A stretch of DNA of 64,000 nt from Otatea glauca (GCA_036346275.1 CM070730.1:41400918-41464917), one strand, 5' to 3'. Shown: positions 35,034-47,325, numbered from the stretch's first letter. Notes: generated by a model not told the origin, from the letters alone. A program made the numbers and translations.

Positions 35034-35374
35034 TCAAATGGGATTAGGACCTAACCTATTTATAGATTTGGAGTCATCGGTTGTACCCTTGTTTTGTTTT
35101 ATTGAAGTCAAAAGATTTGCAAGCTACTGCACTATATAATTATTTTATTCGATATCAATGTTGATGTATGCCACGTATATCTCCTAACTAGGCAATTGGA
35201 AGCTCTTAACTAGGAAAGAAGCTGGGTATCGATTGGGAGTACATTTATATATCTTGAAACCCATCCTCTATTTTGCAAAGGTAATATTAATTAAAATGAT
35301 GTCTCAATATTTGAAATATCTAGCTAGTTGTCGCTCTAGTTTTTCCTTAATTATTGTGCAAAATCTAATTGCAG

Positions 35375-38300
35375 ATGGACCGTGAGGAATGGATGTATCA
35401 AAAAAGCCGTGTGACCGATGAATTTCAGAGGGGTGTTAAGGAGTTCAAAAGAATTGCAGAAGAAGACACGGTGAAGAGGGGGTGTAAACTTCATATATTG
35501 TCCTTGCATTGATTGCACCAATCTGAGGAGATTTAACAACTCAGCTCAACTTGAGGACCACCTGATTCGACGTGGCTTCATTAGGATTTACACGTGTTGG
35601 ATCCATCACGGGGATACAGGTATTACCCTTCTGGTATGCAACGAAAACATGGTGGAACCCAATGATAAGTTGTAGCATGATATGTTTGAGGAGGAAAATT
35701 TAGAGCAGATTTTGCGGGATATGGAGGAAAATTACACAGAAAGAGTTTGAAAAGTTTAAAAGCTTGATGGAAGACGATGCCAAACTGCTATTCTCGGGTT
35801 GCAAAGCGGAATACACCAAGTTGAGTTCGGTCCTTGCATTGTTCGAATTGAAGGCAAAACACCGTTGGACAGACACAAGTTTCAATGCACTTCTAATTCT
35901 TCTATCAGATCTGCTTCTGGAGGGAAATGAGTTGCCAACAAGCATTTGTGAAGCGAAGAAGCTATTATGTCCCATGGGAATGGAAATAGAAATGATACAT
36001 GCATGTTTGAATGATTGCATCTTGTACTGTAACACGCATCAGGAGCTGTACGTTTGTCCAGTTTGTGGTGTGCCCCGGTACAAACAAAAGAAGAAGTGTA
36101 ATGACAAGAAGCGTAAGAGCCGGGGCGACAATGGTGAGAGAGGTCAGTAAAGGTGCACCGACCAAGGTATTGTGGTACTTGCCCATCATTCCCCGTTTGG
36201 AGCAGTTGTTTGCAAATCCCAGAGAGGTAAAATTGTTGCGTTGGCATTATGAGTTTCAAAAGGAAGATGGCAAGCTGAGACACCCCGTTGATTCGGCTCA
36301 ATGGAGAAACATCGATTGGAAACATAAGGAGTTTGGTGCTAAAATGAGGAACATAAGATTTGGATTGAGTACCGATGGGATGAATCCGTTTGGTAACATG
36401 AGCAGTCGTCACAGCACCTAGTTCTGTTGTGTATCTACAATCTCCCTCCTTGGTTGTGCATGAAGCAGAAGTATATCATAATGTCGCTGCTAATCTCAGG
36501 TCCCAAATAGCCCAAAAATGATATTGATGTAACATTGCTCCATTGATAGAGGATTTGGTAAAATTATGGAATGAGGGGGTCGTGGTGTAGGGTGCGTATA
36601 AAAGTGAATACTTAACCCTAAGGGCTATGATATTTTGCACTATTAATGATTTCCCAGCCCTTGGTAATTTGGCTGGCTACAGTACGAAGGGAGCCAAACC
36701 GTGTCCTATTTGTGAAGAGGAGACTGATAGCATGTGGCTGCCGAATTCTAAGAAAACTGTGTACATGGGTCACTGTAGATTTCTACCTTGAAGTCATCAA
36801 TATCGTAAGATGGATGACAAATTTGATGGGAACAGGGAAGTTCGTTCGGCCCCACAGCCTTTGAGTGGAAAGCAAGTATATTCACGTGTGGAGGATATCG
36901 ATGTTCAGTACGGAAAGAGCCATAAATCTGTTCGTGCGAGGAGCATGTGGAAGAATCGGTCGATAATTTGGGACTTACCATACTGGAAGGAGTTAGATGT
37001 CCGACACTTTATTGATGTCATGCACGTTGAGAAGAATGTCTGCGACAATTTGGTTGGCATCCTGCTTAACATACCTGGGAAGACCAAGGATGGTGTGAAT
37101 GCTCGCCGCAACATGTCCTACATGGGAATAAGGCCCAAGATTGCAGTGATAGTGGAGGATGAAAAAGGTGCGTACATCCCCCTGCATGCTATACCCTGTC
37201 CTAGAAGGAGAAAGAAGACCTCTGCAAGTGTCTCCAAGATATTAAAGTTCCATCAGGATACTGATTTGAAGTTGCTTGGCATGAAGTCCCACGACTGCAT
37301 CTTGATGACCCAAATGCTCCTAGTTGCAATCAGAAATATTCTACCGGAAGATGTCAGGTTGGCAATCAAAAAGCTGTGTTATTTCTTCAATGCAATCTCG
37401 TGCAAAGTTATTGACCCCGATATGTTAGACAACTTACAAAGTGAGGTAGTGCAGACTCTATTTCAGCTTGAGATACATTTCCCACCGTCATTCTTCGATT
37501 TCAGTACATCTTGTTGTTCACCTTGTTAGAGAGATTAAGATATGTGGACCCGCATTCCTACGTTACATGTATCCGTTTGAGAGGTACATGGGTATATTAA
37601 AATCCTACGTGAGGAATTGGTCGAAGCCTAAGGGTAGTATTGTTGAAGGTTATGGCACTGAAGAGGTTATTGAGTTCTGCGTGGACTATCTAGGTAAAAG
37701 ACAAGCAATCGGTGTTCCTATATCTCGTCATGGTGGCAGACTTGCTGGGAAAGGAACCGTTGGGTCCAAACTAACAAGTCCACAGTTTGATATGTATTGG
37801 AAAGCGCGTTTGACATTCCTGCAGCATAGCGCAGAAGTTCATTCATACATCGAGCAGTACAAGTTGATATTACGGGAAGAGAATCCAAATATGGATGAGC
37901 TTTGCATCACGCGAAAACACTATGATCAATTTATCACATGGTTCAAAGAAAAGGCGGATGTCTGCATCAGTAATGTCAAATGGTTGGCTGATGGACCAAG
38001 ACTTAATGTACAGACATGGTAGGTACGATATTAATGGCTATACCTTTTACACTGAGAGTCAAGATGCCAAGAGTACTATCCAAAACAATGGCATGAGAGT
38101 GGATGCCTTTTTCGACGATCACTCCAAAGGAGGATCCTCAATGGCATTGAACTCGTACTATGGGATAATCGAAGAAATATGGGAGTTCGACTATGGAATA
38201 TACCAAGTTTCATTGTTCCGATGTAAGTGGATTAGACTTTCACATGGAGTGAAGGTCGACAAGAGAGGTTTTACTCTTGTAGATTTCAATAGACTCGCCT

Positions 38301-38560
38301 ACAAAGATGAACCATTCGTCCTTGCGAAATAGCCAAATCAAGTCTTCTACGTGCGTGATCCGACCAATCCGAGATTGTGCGTCATCCTTAATAGCAAGAG
38401 GCAGATTGTTGGAGTTAAAAATGTCGTAGATGAAGAAGAGTACAACCAATTCGATGAACTACCTCCGTTTGCACATGGGGCATGTGTTACCGGTGATGAC
38501 GACACACATGGAACAAATTACAAGCGTGTAGATAATCAAGAAGGGTTGTATTGTAAATAA
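35375..38560 (+). pseudogene. CACTA TNP2 transposase gene, several stops and frameshifts
   Basis: Starts at ATG 35375 (MDREEWMYQKSRVTDEF). In order: transposase-associated zinc domain (CPCIDCTNLRRFNNSAQLED, 35490-35618); TNP2 domain (LFSGCKAEYTKLSSVLALFE 35790; CEAKKLLCPMGMEIEMIHAC 35950; GLSTDGMNPFGNMSSRHST 36365; LCIYNLPPWLCMKQKYIIM 36430; NDFPALGNLAGYSTKGAKPC 36645; HFIDVMHVEKNVCDNLVGIL 37005); a DUF4218-type part (LQLEIHFPPSFFD 37460, VHLVVHLVREIKICGPAF 37520, YGTEEVIEFCVDYL 37650); and a DUF4216-type part (38020-38330, GRYDINGYTFYTE... RLAYKDEPFVLA), ending CK-stop at 38560. This enzyme cuts CACTA ends. Breaks lie near 35485, 36150, 36420-36600, 36790 and 38330; some may be introns, but in-frame TAG/TGA within conserved motifs show decay. 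Confidence 0.9.
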
Positions 38561-38704
38561 AGGGACCACGTCATGTAAATAATGCTATGTAAATAATGAT
38601 GATACTATGTATTTGAGGGATTATAGACTCATGTTGAAACTCTTGATGAAATAAAATCCGAAGCAGCACTAATTTCTCTTTATAGTCTTTTCTACTATTT
38701 AAGG

Positions 38705-39031
38705 AAAAATCATGCCTACAAAGTAAAATTGGGCATATCTTTTGACTGGGGACTCCCACATTGAAAATTCTTTTTTGGAAAAGGTTTGTAGTATCCCAAA
38801 GTATATTTTTGCAAAATTACAAAAAAATTGAACTATATTTGACAAATTTATGGCCTTTTGTACTCTTTATGCAAAAATCATGCCTACAAAGTCAAATTTG
38901 GCATATCTTTTTACTGGGGACTCCTACATTGAAAATTCTTGTTGGAAAAGGTTTACAGTATCCCAAAGTATGTTTTTGAAAAATTTCAAAAAAAATTGAA
39001 TTATATTTGACAAATTTATGGCCTTTTGTAA
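38705..39031. repeat. 168-bp tandem duplication
   Basis: Copy 1 (38705-38862) and copy 2 (38873-39030) share AAAAATCATGCCTACAAAGT, ACTGGGGACTCC, GTATCCCAAAGTAT and TTTATGGCCTTTTGTA at a constant 168-bp offset. Follows the transposase stop. Confidence 0.88.
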
Positions 39032-39040
39032 CTTACAAAT

Positions 39041-39628
39041 TAGCAACACATTCATCAATGCAATCGGTTCTAACATAGAACCGATACAAATATATATCAA
39101 TGCAATCAGTTCAACATAGAACTGATAAAAATGTATTACTCAATGTAATCGGTTTAAACGTAGAACCGACACGCATGTACAACGATCAATGCGATCGGTT
39201 TAAACGTAGAACCGACACACATATACACCGATCAATGCAGTTGGTTTATTATTGAAATCGACACAATAGTATAAATCAACGCAATCTGTTCATTATTGAA
39301 ACTGACACAATCGTATTTTGATATTCGTTTGGTCTAGTTCTGATGAGAATATAATTGTATCGGTTCCTTGTTTAAACCTATTCTAATGAGAACATAATTG
39401 TATCGGTTCCTTGTTAAAACCGATGCTAATAACAATATATTTGTATAAATTCCTTGTTAAAACTGATTTTGATCAGTGTATATTTGTATCAGTTCTGTGT
39501 TAAAACCGATTCTGATGAGAGTATATTTGTATTGGGTCCTGATTAAAACCGATTCTGATGAGAAACTATTTGTATCAGGTCCTTCATTTAACCCAATTCT
39601 GATGATGTTTTATTTGTAATGGGCCCTT
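39041..39628. repeat. Right-side repeat arrays of TNP2 CACTA
   Basis: First TGCAATCGGTTTAAACGTAG / AACCGACACAC units (to about 39315), then TTGTATCGGTTCCTTGTTAA / AACCGATTCTGATGAGA units of about 46-50 bp. Cut off at 39628 by the LTR. Confidence 0.75.
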
Positions 39629-42112
39629 TGTAACATCCCAAATTTTGCTTTTACTGGTTTAGTATGCTTTTTCCTTTTTATTGAATTTTCTGGGATTTTA
39701 ATTAATTTATTTTGAATTTGTGAAATTGAGCCTTTTTCTATCTTTTATTTATTTAAGGAAAAGTGCTAATGATCTTTTGTGGGAAATTTATTTTAATTCG
39801 AAAAGGATTTAATATAGCATGAATAGTGTTTGGGCTGAAACCCATCGGCCCAGCCCAATTCGCCTGCGCCGCCAGACCGCGTCGACCTGCTAGCTCCGAA
39901 ACCCGAACCCGTCGATGACCGTTGGATCATGATCCAACGGCCGTGATTCCTCCACGTTGCTCGCATGCCTTGAGCCGTCGATCGTTGCCGCGTGAACGCC
40001 TGTGATGCCGCCACATCGCCCTTCCGTATCCTCGCCGGATTCTGTCGCTGTATCGGAGTGAACCTTGTTTCGTGCGAGATTCACGAAAGCCGAGACCCCT
40101 ATTTAATGCGTCACCGCCACCTCTGGGTTGCGCACTTTGAGACGCACCCGTAGCCCTAGCACACTCCTTTTGAGCCGTCGTCGTTCGCCCTAATGAGCAC
40201 GCCGAGGTTGCCGCTTCGTTCCGCTGTGGTTTTTGCTTCGCTTCTCCGCCGTCACCGAGGCCATCAGTGTGTTTGTCGTGTCAATACGCGTCCGTGGAGG
40301 GTAAGAACATCGTCGCAGAAGCCCCAGAACTTCACCGCCGTTGTTGTCGTCTTCAGCCCTGGTGAGAAGCCATCGTCCAACGCCGCCGCGACATCGTCGT
40401 CTTCGCAAGCTTTGTCGGCCATCTGATCTGTCGTGTGCGGTCCAGATCGAGTCGCGTGATCATCATCTCGCGGGCAAGTCATGCCGTCCGATCTAAATCA
40501 GGCGGGTGCGTGTGCGCTGCGTGTCAGCACCCTAGTTAGCCCTAGCCGCCCTCGCCCTCGCCATCGGATCTGAGTCGTGCGCTCTAGATTCGACCGCATG
40601 TCGCACGCCAAGCCCGCCGCATAGCAGTCGCCACTTTAGCTCTCGCTGTCGTCCGATCATATCTGGGCGATCGGGATGTCGCAGCGTGTCGCCTCCACAG
40701 TAGACCAGAGCCGCATAGCATCAGTTGATCTTGGCCGTCTATTTTGAATTGGACGGATGAGATTGCGTCGAGCTTTCCGCTAGTAGCGTAGCACCGCCAT
40801 GGCTTGCGTCAGTAGGCGCACGGGCACAGTGTTGCTGGTCCACGATAGACCGAGTCCATGAGCCAGTGATGTGTGTCGCCTCCAGATTGCGCCATGTGTC
40901 CGCTGACGTCAGCATGATGTCACAATTCAGTTTTTCTTCTGAAAAATAATTAGCCGAGAATCATATTCGGTGCTGATGTCAGCATGATGTCATAAATGCT
41001 AATTTTCAGTATAAAAATAATTTGGTTTTTCCAATTTTCTGATTTATCTTTTATTTCAAACTTTGAATAGTTATATCTTTTGCATCTGAGCTCTGATTGA
41101 GGTGATTCTAGTTTCTAAAAATTTGTAAAATTATTATCTATTTAATGGTGAATTTTATTTAATTTTTGGAGTTGATCTTACTCTCTATTTTTGGTATTTA
41201 TTACTTTCTCTTCCGTTACGCGTAGATGTCGAGTTGCCAGGTTAGTTTTTGGTTGAGGAGCCAGTGCCCGATCAAGATCCAGAGCAGGAGTCGGAGCTAT
41301 TTGAAGGCAAGCTGTGCTTTGATCATGTTGAACCCATACTTTAAATATTGCATTGTAAAGTCATCATATAGTTAGATGTTTTGGTATTTTCAAAATGGAT
41401 GATTTGGAAATATGTGTTCGAAAGCTTACCCTGTAGATGATTCAATACTATACCATTTGTTGGCAAGTATTGGTATCAGCTGTTGTGCCATGTGTTGGAA
41501 AGAACTAGATTTATGCCATGTGTTCGCAATGGACGATCTGATGCTTACGTCAGGGAGGACTGTGAGTTGTTACTTTATGCTTTACATAATTGTTAATTTC
41601 ATATCAGTCATACTTGCTTTTACAAATTCCATTTGTAAATTACTATTTGATTTTCAAATTAAATTTTGCTTTATGCAAATTAACCGTAGAAGCCTCCTTT
41701 GACATAGCCTGCATTACTTAATTTTGCAAATACAGCTTAAGTCCTGCAGAGTACGAAAGTACTCAACCTTGCTTAATTTGTTGTTTTGGATAGAAAGGAA
41801 AAATGAGGCCTCAAAGGTATATGCTTCGCCGCAGATTACAGAAATTTTGATGAAGCGACTTTCTAGGGATTATACCTTGTCAATTGCCTGAGGGTTAGAT
41901 GGGCACACTACAAGATTTTTTGTTTCTTTCTGGTGCAATATACTCTGAATTATAAGTCTGCATTGTATAAATAGCTCCCTCTTTAATAATATTGTGTATG
42001 GATGTGATTCCAATTATTGTAAAGATGCGTACTAGCCACTGATCATGGGACTAATACTGTATGCACATAGATTATTATTTTAACATTTTATGTCAAAATA
42101 AGGGTTGTTACA
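39629..42112 (+). mobile_element. Diverged Tekay-type solo LTR
   Basis: Starts TGTAACATCCC, ends TTGTTACA. Same layout as the other Tekay LTRs: AT-rich head, GGGCT...AGCCC hairpin near 39834-39862, TATTTAA box, TGACGTCAGCATGATGTCA motifs (40903, 40975), TATCTTTTGCATC block, and the KLCFDHVEP peptide segment (41320). No internal region follows. It is clearly older or a different subfamily. No target duplication seen (left CCCTT, right TCTAG). Confidence 0.7.
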
Positions 42113-42133
42113 TCTAGTCTGATAGGATAAAGG

Positions 42134-43578
42134 GTCTGAAATAAACAAGGAAAGTGTTTTTTTTTCTATTTAGATTGTTGTATCCTATTCTGTTTTTTAG
42201 AGCTATAGGTTTAGGTATAAATTCAGAGGTAGTCCTGAGTTTTGTAAGGAAGAAAGCAAGAAACAAGCAGGTATGAGAAAGTGAGAAAATAATAAAAATA
42301 TGCTAGTTGTGCCGCACCACCGAAATGTTTGTGTTCGTGAGTTCTTGTGCTTGATTATTTTGCAGTCCTACGTGTGTGTTGAGCTGGGCTTAAACCAACA
42401 ATTGGTATCAGAGTGAGGGTCTAATCTCGTGTTACGCTTGCCATAGGGAGGCCACCACTATTTTACCTTGGGGCAGGCTATCGTCGCTGAGATATGCGTG
42501 TTGAGAAGGATCCAATAGCACAACAAACGTGGATGCAATGGTGCATGTGGCTCCACGATAAGGAGATAGCGAGATAGTGAGCTATTATCATGGTATGAAT
42601 TATACACAATGTGTGGTGTACGTGCGTGTGTGTATTCGTGTTATTGTGTTAGTATCTCATTACTTGTGAGTGTGTGTCCAAGTGCTCACGTATGTAAAGC
42701 TCTCATTCGAGTCTCTGTGCCATCAAAGTTGTGTCATGAGCGGGAAAAATTGATGAGAAGATACTACGGTGATGGAGATATGACTCCTCGATAGCTGCTA
42801 TCGATAAGCATTGTTGACAACCGATGTGGCTAGATGGTAATGGCAGTCATCAACATGTCTCATCGAGAAGATAGCCAAAGCTACGCATTCTCGTGTCAGT
42901 TGTTTCCACGAGATACCGTGGTAGATGATTCAAGACGATGAGGAGAAGTGTTCGTTGTCTTGAATCAAGTAAGTAAGTTGAGACCAGGACGTTGAAGAGA
43001 TGTGTTCGCCTTCCTGAGTCAAGTTCGTGACAGATGTGCTCGGGATATTGAGGGGATGTGTTCATCTTCCCGAGTCATGTCCGTCTAAGATGAGACTAAG
43101 ATGTTAAGGAGATGTGTACACCATCTTGAGTTAAGTTGAGTACAGGATGTTGAGGAGATGTATTCGTCATCCTGTGTCGAGTAAATATTGGGTAAATCGT
43201 AGTTGACTGTGTTAACAAGTTTGAGCTTATAGCTAGTTGATGTTAGAAGATTAAAGGGGTGGATGTTAGAGATCTCGCACAACCAAGAATAGATTAGGGG
43301 GGAGATTGTTCAGACTAAATTAAACAGGGAAAGTATCCTTTTCCTATTTACATTGTTGCATCATATTCTATTTCTTAGAGCCGTGGATTTGAGTATAAAT
43401 TCAGAGTTAGCCATGTGTTTTGAATGCAAGAAAGTAAGAAGCAAGCAAGTATGAGAAAGCGAAGAAATAAGAAAAGATGCAAGTTGTGCCGCACCATCAA
43501 AATATTTGTGTTCATGAGTTCTTGTGCTTAATTATTTTTGCTGTCGTATATATGTGCTGATCAAAACTAAAACCAATA
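42134..43578 (+). mobile_element. Small non-coding LTR retroelement (LARD/TRIM-like)
   Basis: Two direct repeats of about 270 bp (42134-42400 and 43307-43578) share AAACAGGGAAAG-type starts, TTGTTGTATC, GAGTATAAATTCAGAG, GTTGTGCCGCACCA, TTTGTGTTCGTGAGTTCTTG and CCAACA ends. A PBS matching initiator Met tRNA (TGGTATCAGAG, 42403-42413) follows the first. A polypurine tract (AGGGGGGAGA, 43296-43305) precedes the second. The 0.9 kb interior codes for nothing recognisable but contains tandem hairpins. Clade unknown; copia-like by PBS style only. The 5' LTR start is uncertain by about 25 bp. Confidence 0.75.
42929..43175. repeat. Five tandem hairpin units with covarying stems
   Basis: Units at 42929-42964, 42985-43016, 43039-43074, 43097-43128 and 43142-43175, about 54 bp apart. 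All have a loop close to GTTGAGGAGATGTGTTCGT. Stems differ but pair: TTCAAGAC/GTCTTGAA, CAGGA/TCCTG, CTCGGGA/TCCCGAG, AAGATG/CATCTT, ACAGGATG/CATCCTGT. Lies inside the non-coding LTR element. Confidence 0.88.
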
Positions 43579-43873
43579 GATCTGAGTTTGTCTGTTTTTC
43601 TCACCTTGTTTCTCATTCCCTCCCCCAAATTAAAGTTGGCTCCAACCGTTTTGTTCGTTTCCCTTGCCATCTCTCTCCTCCAAGATAGCAAAAACGATAT
43701 TATCTCAGTGATTAATTGATTATCGCGGAGCATGCATGCATGCGTCCAAACCGTCACACTCCGAGTGTCGCGCCCAGCTTGTATCGTGACGACAAGGCGA
43801 ATTAATGTGTTTACTTGTTGCAAATTAATGAACCAAATGATAAGATTAAAACAAGAAACAAGCTCCGATGTAT
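43579..43873. other. Spacer, no gene seen
   Basis: 295 bp between the small LTR element and a CACTA. Nothing supported. Confidence 0.5.
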
Positions 43874-43876
43874 ACA

Positions 43877-45127
43877 CACTACCACAAAAAGGTTTATCAC
43901 AGATGGTTCGGAACCGTCATCACAGACGGTTTTCCGAACCGTCTGTAACCATATGTCAGTGATGTTATGGCACATGAACCGTCTGTGATAGGACATATCA
44001 CAAACGGTTTCAAATTAAAACCGTCTGTGATATAGAAACATCACAGAGTGTTTTAGTTTGGGGTCGTCTGTGATGTTACGATATCACAGACGATTTTAGT
44101 TTGGAACCGTCTGTGATGTTACTTTTGGAAACAAAAAAAATATCATCACGTACAGATGATATTTCTATGATCCAGCTTCTTTGTACTAGTTTAGGCATAA
44201 TGGAAGAGCCACTGGATGTGAGATATCCCATGTCACTGCTATGAAGAATTTGAAAATGCAAAATCACGAAAAAACTTCGAAGGCCATTTTGAGGCCCCTA
44301 AACGATGTTTTTTCGCGATCGATATTTTTTTGGAGCCTCGCGTGAACTTGGACTTATGGATTTTCTAAACGAACTTTTCGTTAGCTTTCCAACGAGCTCA
44401 AGAATGTAGCGATCGGAGCTTGTATGCAAAAGTTATGATCATTTTACCGAAACGTGCACGGATCAAAAACGAAAGCGCCTGTGCAAAAGAGAGGATGAGC
44501 TATGACATTTTAATTGAACGATTTGAACACTACACTACTTAACATATGGATGACGGTATGCTCTAGTTGTGACTGGAGTAGAGGAAGAGGAGAGGAGTGG
44601 AAATGAGATGAGAAGAGGAAGTGGAGAAGAAAATAGGAATATGAGAGTAGTGGAAGACAAGTGAGAAGAGAGAAGAGAAGATGAGATCGAGCAGGAGAAG
44701 TGAGAAGAAATTAAGCAGCTGGAGAAGAGCCGCGGCTGGTATTTTAAAGGAAGTTGAAAATGAGACGAGCGAGAAGTTCAAATTTGGTGAGAGCGGAAAA
44801 GATAAAATATTATCACAGACGGTTCTATCTGGATAAACCGTCTGCGATAAATATAGAATCCCAGACGATTTTATTATAAAACTGTCTGTGAATAATAAAA
44901 CCGTCTGGGACAATACATGATATCACAGACGGTTAGTATCACAGACGATTTTAAACTAAAATTGTCTATGATATTAATGTATATCACTGACGGTTTTTGA
45001 AGAGTACCGTCTGTGATGATATCACTGACGGTTGCAACATAGAACCGTCAGTGATATTCATCGTCACAGACCGTTTTGAGAAATTATCTGTGATGAGACG
45101 TCTAATATAAGTCTTTAGATAGTAGTG
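43877..45127. mobile_element. Non-autonomous CACTA, 1.25 kb, ACA target duplication
   Basis: Left CACTACCACAAAAAGG, right end inverse CACTACTATCTAAAG; ACA on both sides (43874-43876 and 45128-45130). Subterminal units TATCACAGACGGTTTTA and AACCGTCTGTGATA fill 43900-44125 and 44810-45095. The middle has no coding capacity, only a purine-rich GAGAAGAGG tract (44575-44720). Confidence 0.9.
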
Positions 45128-46139
45128 ACATCGATGTGAAGCTAGCATGTATGTAGATGTTTTGTTCTGATGGCTGTCGACAGTACATACCAGCCAGGGA
45201 TCGACAGAGATCATGCACGTACGCGGTCATTGAGTACAACAGAGCTAGGCAAGGGTTTCAAGATTACTCAAAACTTTCTGATTCCCAACAATAAGTAGGG
45301 AGTGATTTTGTCTCGATTTGTTGCTAAGCCCTGTTCCAGATTTACATGTCCGTAAGCTCTCGTCCTGAGATGTACTATCAACGTGAGGACATGCCGTGTC
45401 TGAAACATAGGTATATCATGCATGATCATTTCTTGTGAAACATCTATATTTCAAATAGGCCGAAGCGACGACAAAAGGGTAATCCTAGTGGCACAGTACA
45501 AATTAAGGAGCAGAAACCACAAGAGTTTTTACTTAATTAGCAACAGAAAAATGATTATCAATCACATATATTTGATCCCAATATATACGCCACTCACTAT
45601 GTATTGAGAGTAGAAACGAAGCGTGTGCGTCCTTTTGTTGTCTACAGCCGTGCATGCCTTGAAAAAACAACAGTGCAGATCGACTATTACCTTCCATGCA
45701 TGCAGATATGATCGATCGTACTATTGCTCTCAGAAGCTTTGCCACGGAAACAAGTGTTTGTCCTAGGCATACTAACGTGCCATGCCGCGCCGTTATGAAT
45801 AGGATCGGTGACAGCCAGCAGGCCTATCATCATATATTCATCATCGAAATGGTGAAAAAATAGCAAATCAGCCAAAGACAGTCTTTCCAAAATGCAACAC
45901 TTGAAGCAAACTGTGCAGATCAAAAACACAATCAACACATTACCTTATTTAAAAATTGATTTGGTTACACAGGAAATCGTAAAATGGTGCTTGTCTATGA
46001 GAAAAATGCAACCAAAAAGAATGATTTCTGGAAGACCAATCTGCACACACTTTGCTACCACCATTCATCTCAAAACCTTTTTAGCATTCTTCGATGAAGG
46101 CAAAAACATGAGGAAAACAGATGATGGAGCAAAACTAAC
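45128..46139. other. Possible host-derived stretch, no complete gene seen
   Basis: About 1 kb without TE hallmarks. Together with the exon at 46140-46216 it may be intron and flanking DNA of a decayed host gene. Confidence 0.4.
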
Positions 46140-46216
46140 CTTTGGAAAAACCAAGCTCATAGAGTCCAAATCCAGCCAGCGAAACAATGGGAACTGCTGA
46201 CAATGAACTTAGCAAT
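46140..46216 (-). pseudogene. Exon remnant of nucleobase-ascorbate transporter gene
   Basis: Minus strand: a pyrimidine-rich tract and TACAG, then an exon reading LLSSLSAVPIVSLAGFGLYE-LGFSK, then G|GTTAG. Plant NAT (xanthine/uracil permease-type) proteins contain LSPLSAAPLVALxGFGLYELGFP at a conserved exon, so the match is specific over 24 residues. The next upstream exons would lie to the right, where the Tat retroelement (46316) is inserted 100 bp away; the next downstream exons were not found to the left. Either a gene broken by the retroelement or a captured fragment. Confidence 0.65.
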
Positions 46217-46315
46217 CTGTACCCGGCCACAAAAAAAAGCAAGACAGTTAATTGCACAACCTGAAACTCTACAGGGTACACAGAGCTAATTTAAATTCAA
46301 GGAAGGCTTAAAACC

Positions 46316-46977
46316 TGTTGGCGTCAAAAACTTGAAGTAGGGTTTCTGACAACAGCACAACAGACGAACACCTGGTTCAGAGCGTGCCAGTCGATTTGAC
46401 CTGTAACCGACAAGGTAAAAAATATATAAAATTTACTCAAAGCCGATCGTCAAGATCAATCAGCTTAAACTCAATCAGCTTGAAGCCGATTAAGATCAAA
46501 GTAACAGGGCAAGTCTAACTAGCCGATTAAGGCTAATCAGAGGATAAAGGCATATCGATTCTGAAGAAGGCGATGCGCAACAAAATCAGAACAAATCCAA
46601 CCTGGGGTGTAATTTGAAGAAGATCAACAATCGGCGATGCGCAACTTTATTGATCAAGATCGAATTACAAAGACTAAGTTACAAAAGCTACTCCTAGTCG
46701 ACAGGAAAAAGTAAGAAAGTAAAGGCTGGTTGATTGTATTGTGTTGTCTCTCCTTCGCATCTTGTTTCGACCCTTCTTTTATATCCGTCGGCCGATCATA
46801 TCCTTTTACAATACGTTTGAAGTCCTGATCCGTATAGGCCTTATCTCGGACAGTTATTTCCTTAAAGATTTTGCTGTTACCAAATATCTTCAAATCTTTC
46901 TAACCTGTCCGTTAACTTCCGGGTATCTGATTTTTATTGCCGATTTTGACTAGACTTGCCAAATTTTGGTGCAAACA
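46316..46977 (-). repeat. 3' LTR of Tat-lineage element
   Basis: 662 bp. On the minus strand it begins TGTTTGCACC and ends GACGCCAACA. It has TATA-like TATAAAAGAAGGG near 46770-46785 (minus strand). No partner LTR is present in the window, so the ends are inferred from TG...CA and the adjoining PPT. Confidence 0.75.
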
Positions 46978-46980
46978 TAT

Positions 46981-46994
46981 GCCCCCCATTTTTG
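46981..46994 (-). other. Polypurine tract of Tat-lineage element
   Basis: Minus strand CAAAAATGGGGGGCATA directly before the LTR start TGTTTGCACC. Confidence 0.8.
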
Positions 46995-47325
46995 AGAGAT
47001 GACTTGTCATCTGTCAAAAATCGCAATAATCGGCTTTTTCGATCGACTTAACTGTTGAACTTCACTCAATAACTGCCGCTTTATTTGCGCCGTAATTCTC
47101 TGACATGCAAGTAGTGTGTTTTAACTGCCCGTGCCTTTTGAGATTCGTTTCCCGCCGCTTCAAATTTTTACCTCGCTATAAAATGCGGCCTCCGCCTCGG
47201 TCATTCTTCAAGCGCTCGAGCTCTCGTGATCTTCACAATCGGCTTCCTCATGCTTGCTTTCTGACCTGAGTCAATCGGCTTCCCTCTGTTTGACCTTGAA
47301 TCTCCTTAACACCAAAATCGACTAA

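Larger units (their letters stand above)
33708..39628 (+). mobile_element. CACTA element with TNP2 transposase, right end missing
   Basis: The left terminus CACTACTACAGAATGATAC (33708) is followed by subterminal repeats, a conserved leader, and a TNP2-type transposase gene (35375-38560). Right-hand repeat arrays run to 39628, where a Tekay-type solo LTR begins. No TAGTAGTG followed by AAT (the left flank is AAT) was found to the right, so the right terminus is lost. Confidence 0.85.

Noticed and set aside
39629..42112. Target duplication for the diverged Tekay LTR
   Set aside because: Flanks are CCCTT and TCTAG; no match, so the ends or age are uncertain.
44563..44913. 116-residue Ser/Leu/Phe-rich minus-strand frame
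   Set aside because: It is the reverse of a GAGAAGAGG purine tract within a non-autonomous CACTA.
45892..46200. 102-residue plus-strand frame
   Set aside because: The opposite strand carries a specific NAT exon with splice sites in the same place, so this frame is a shadow.
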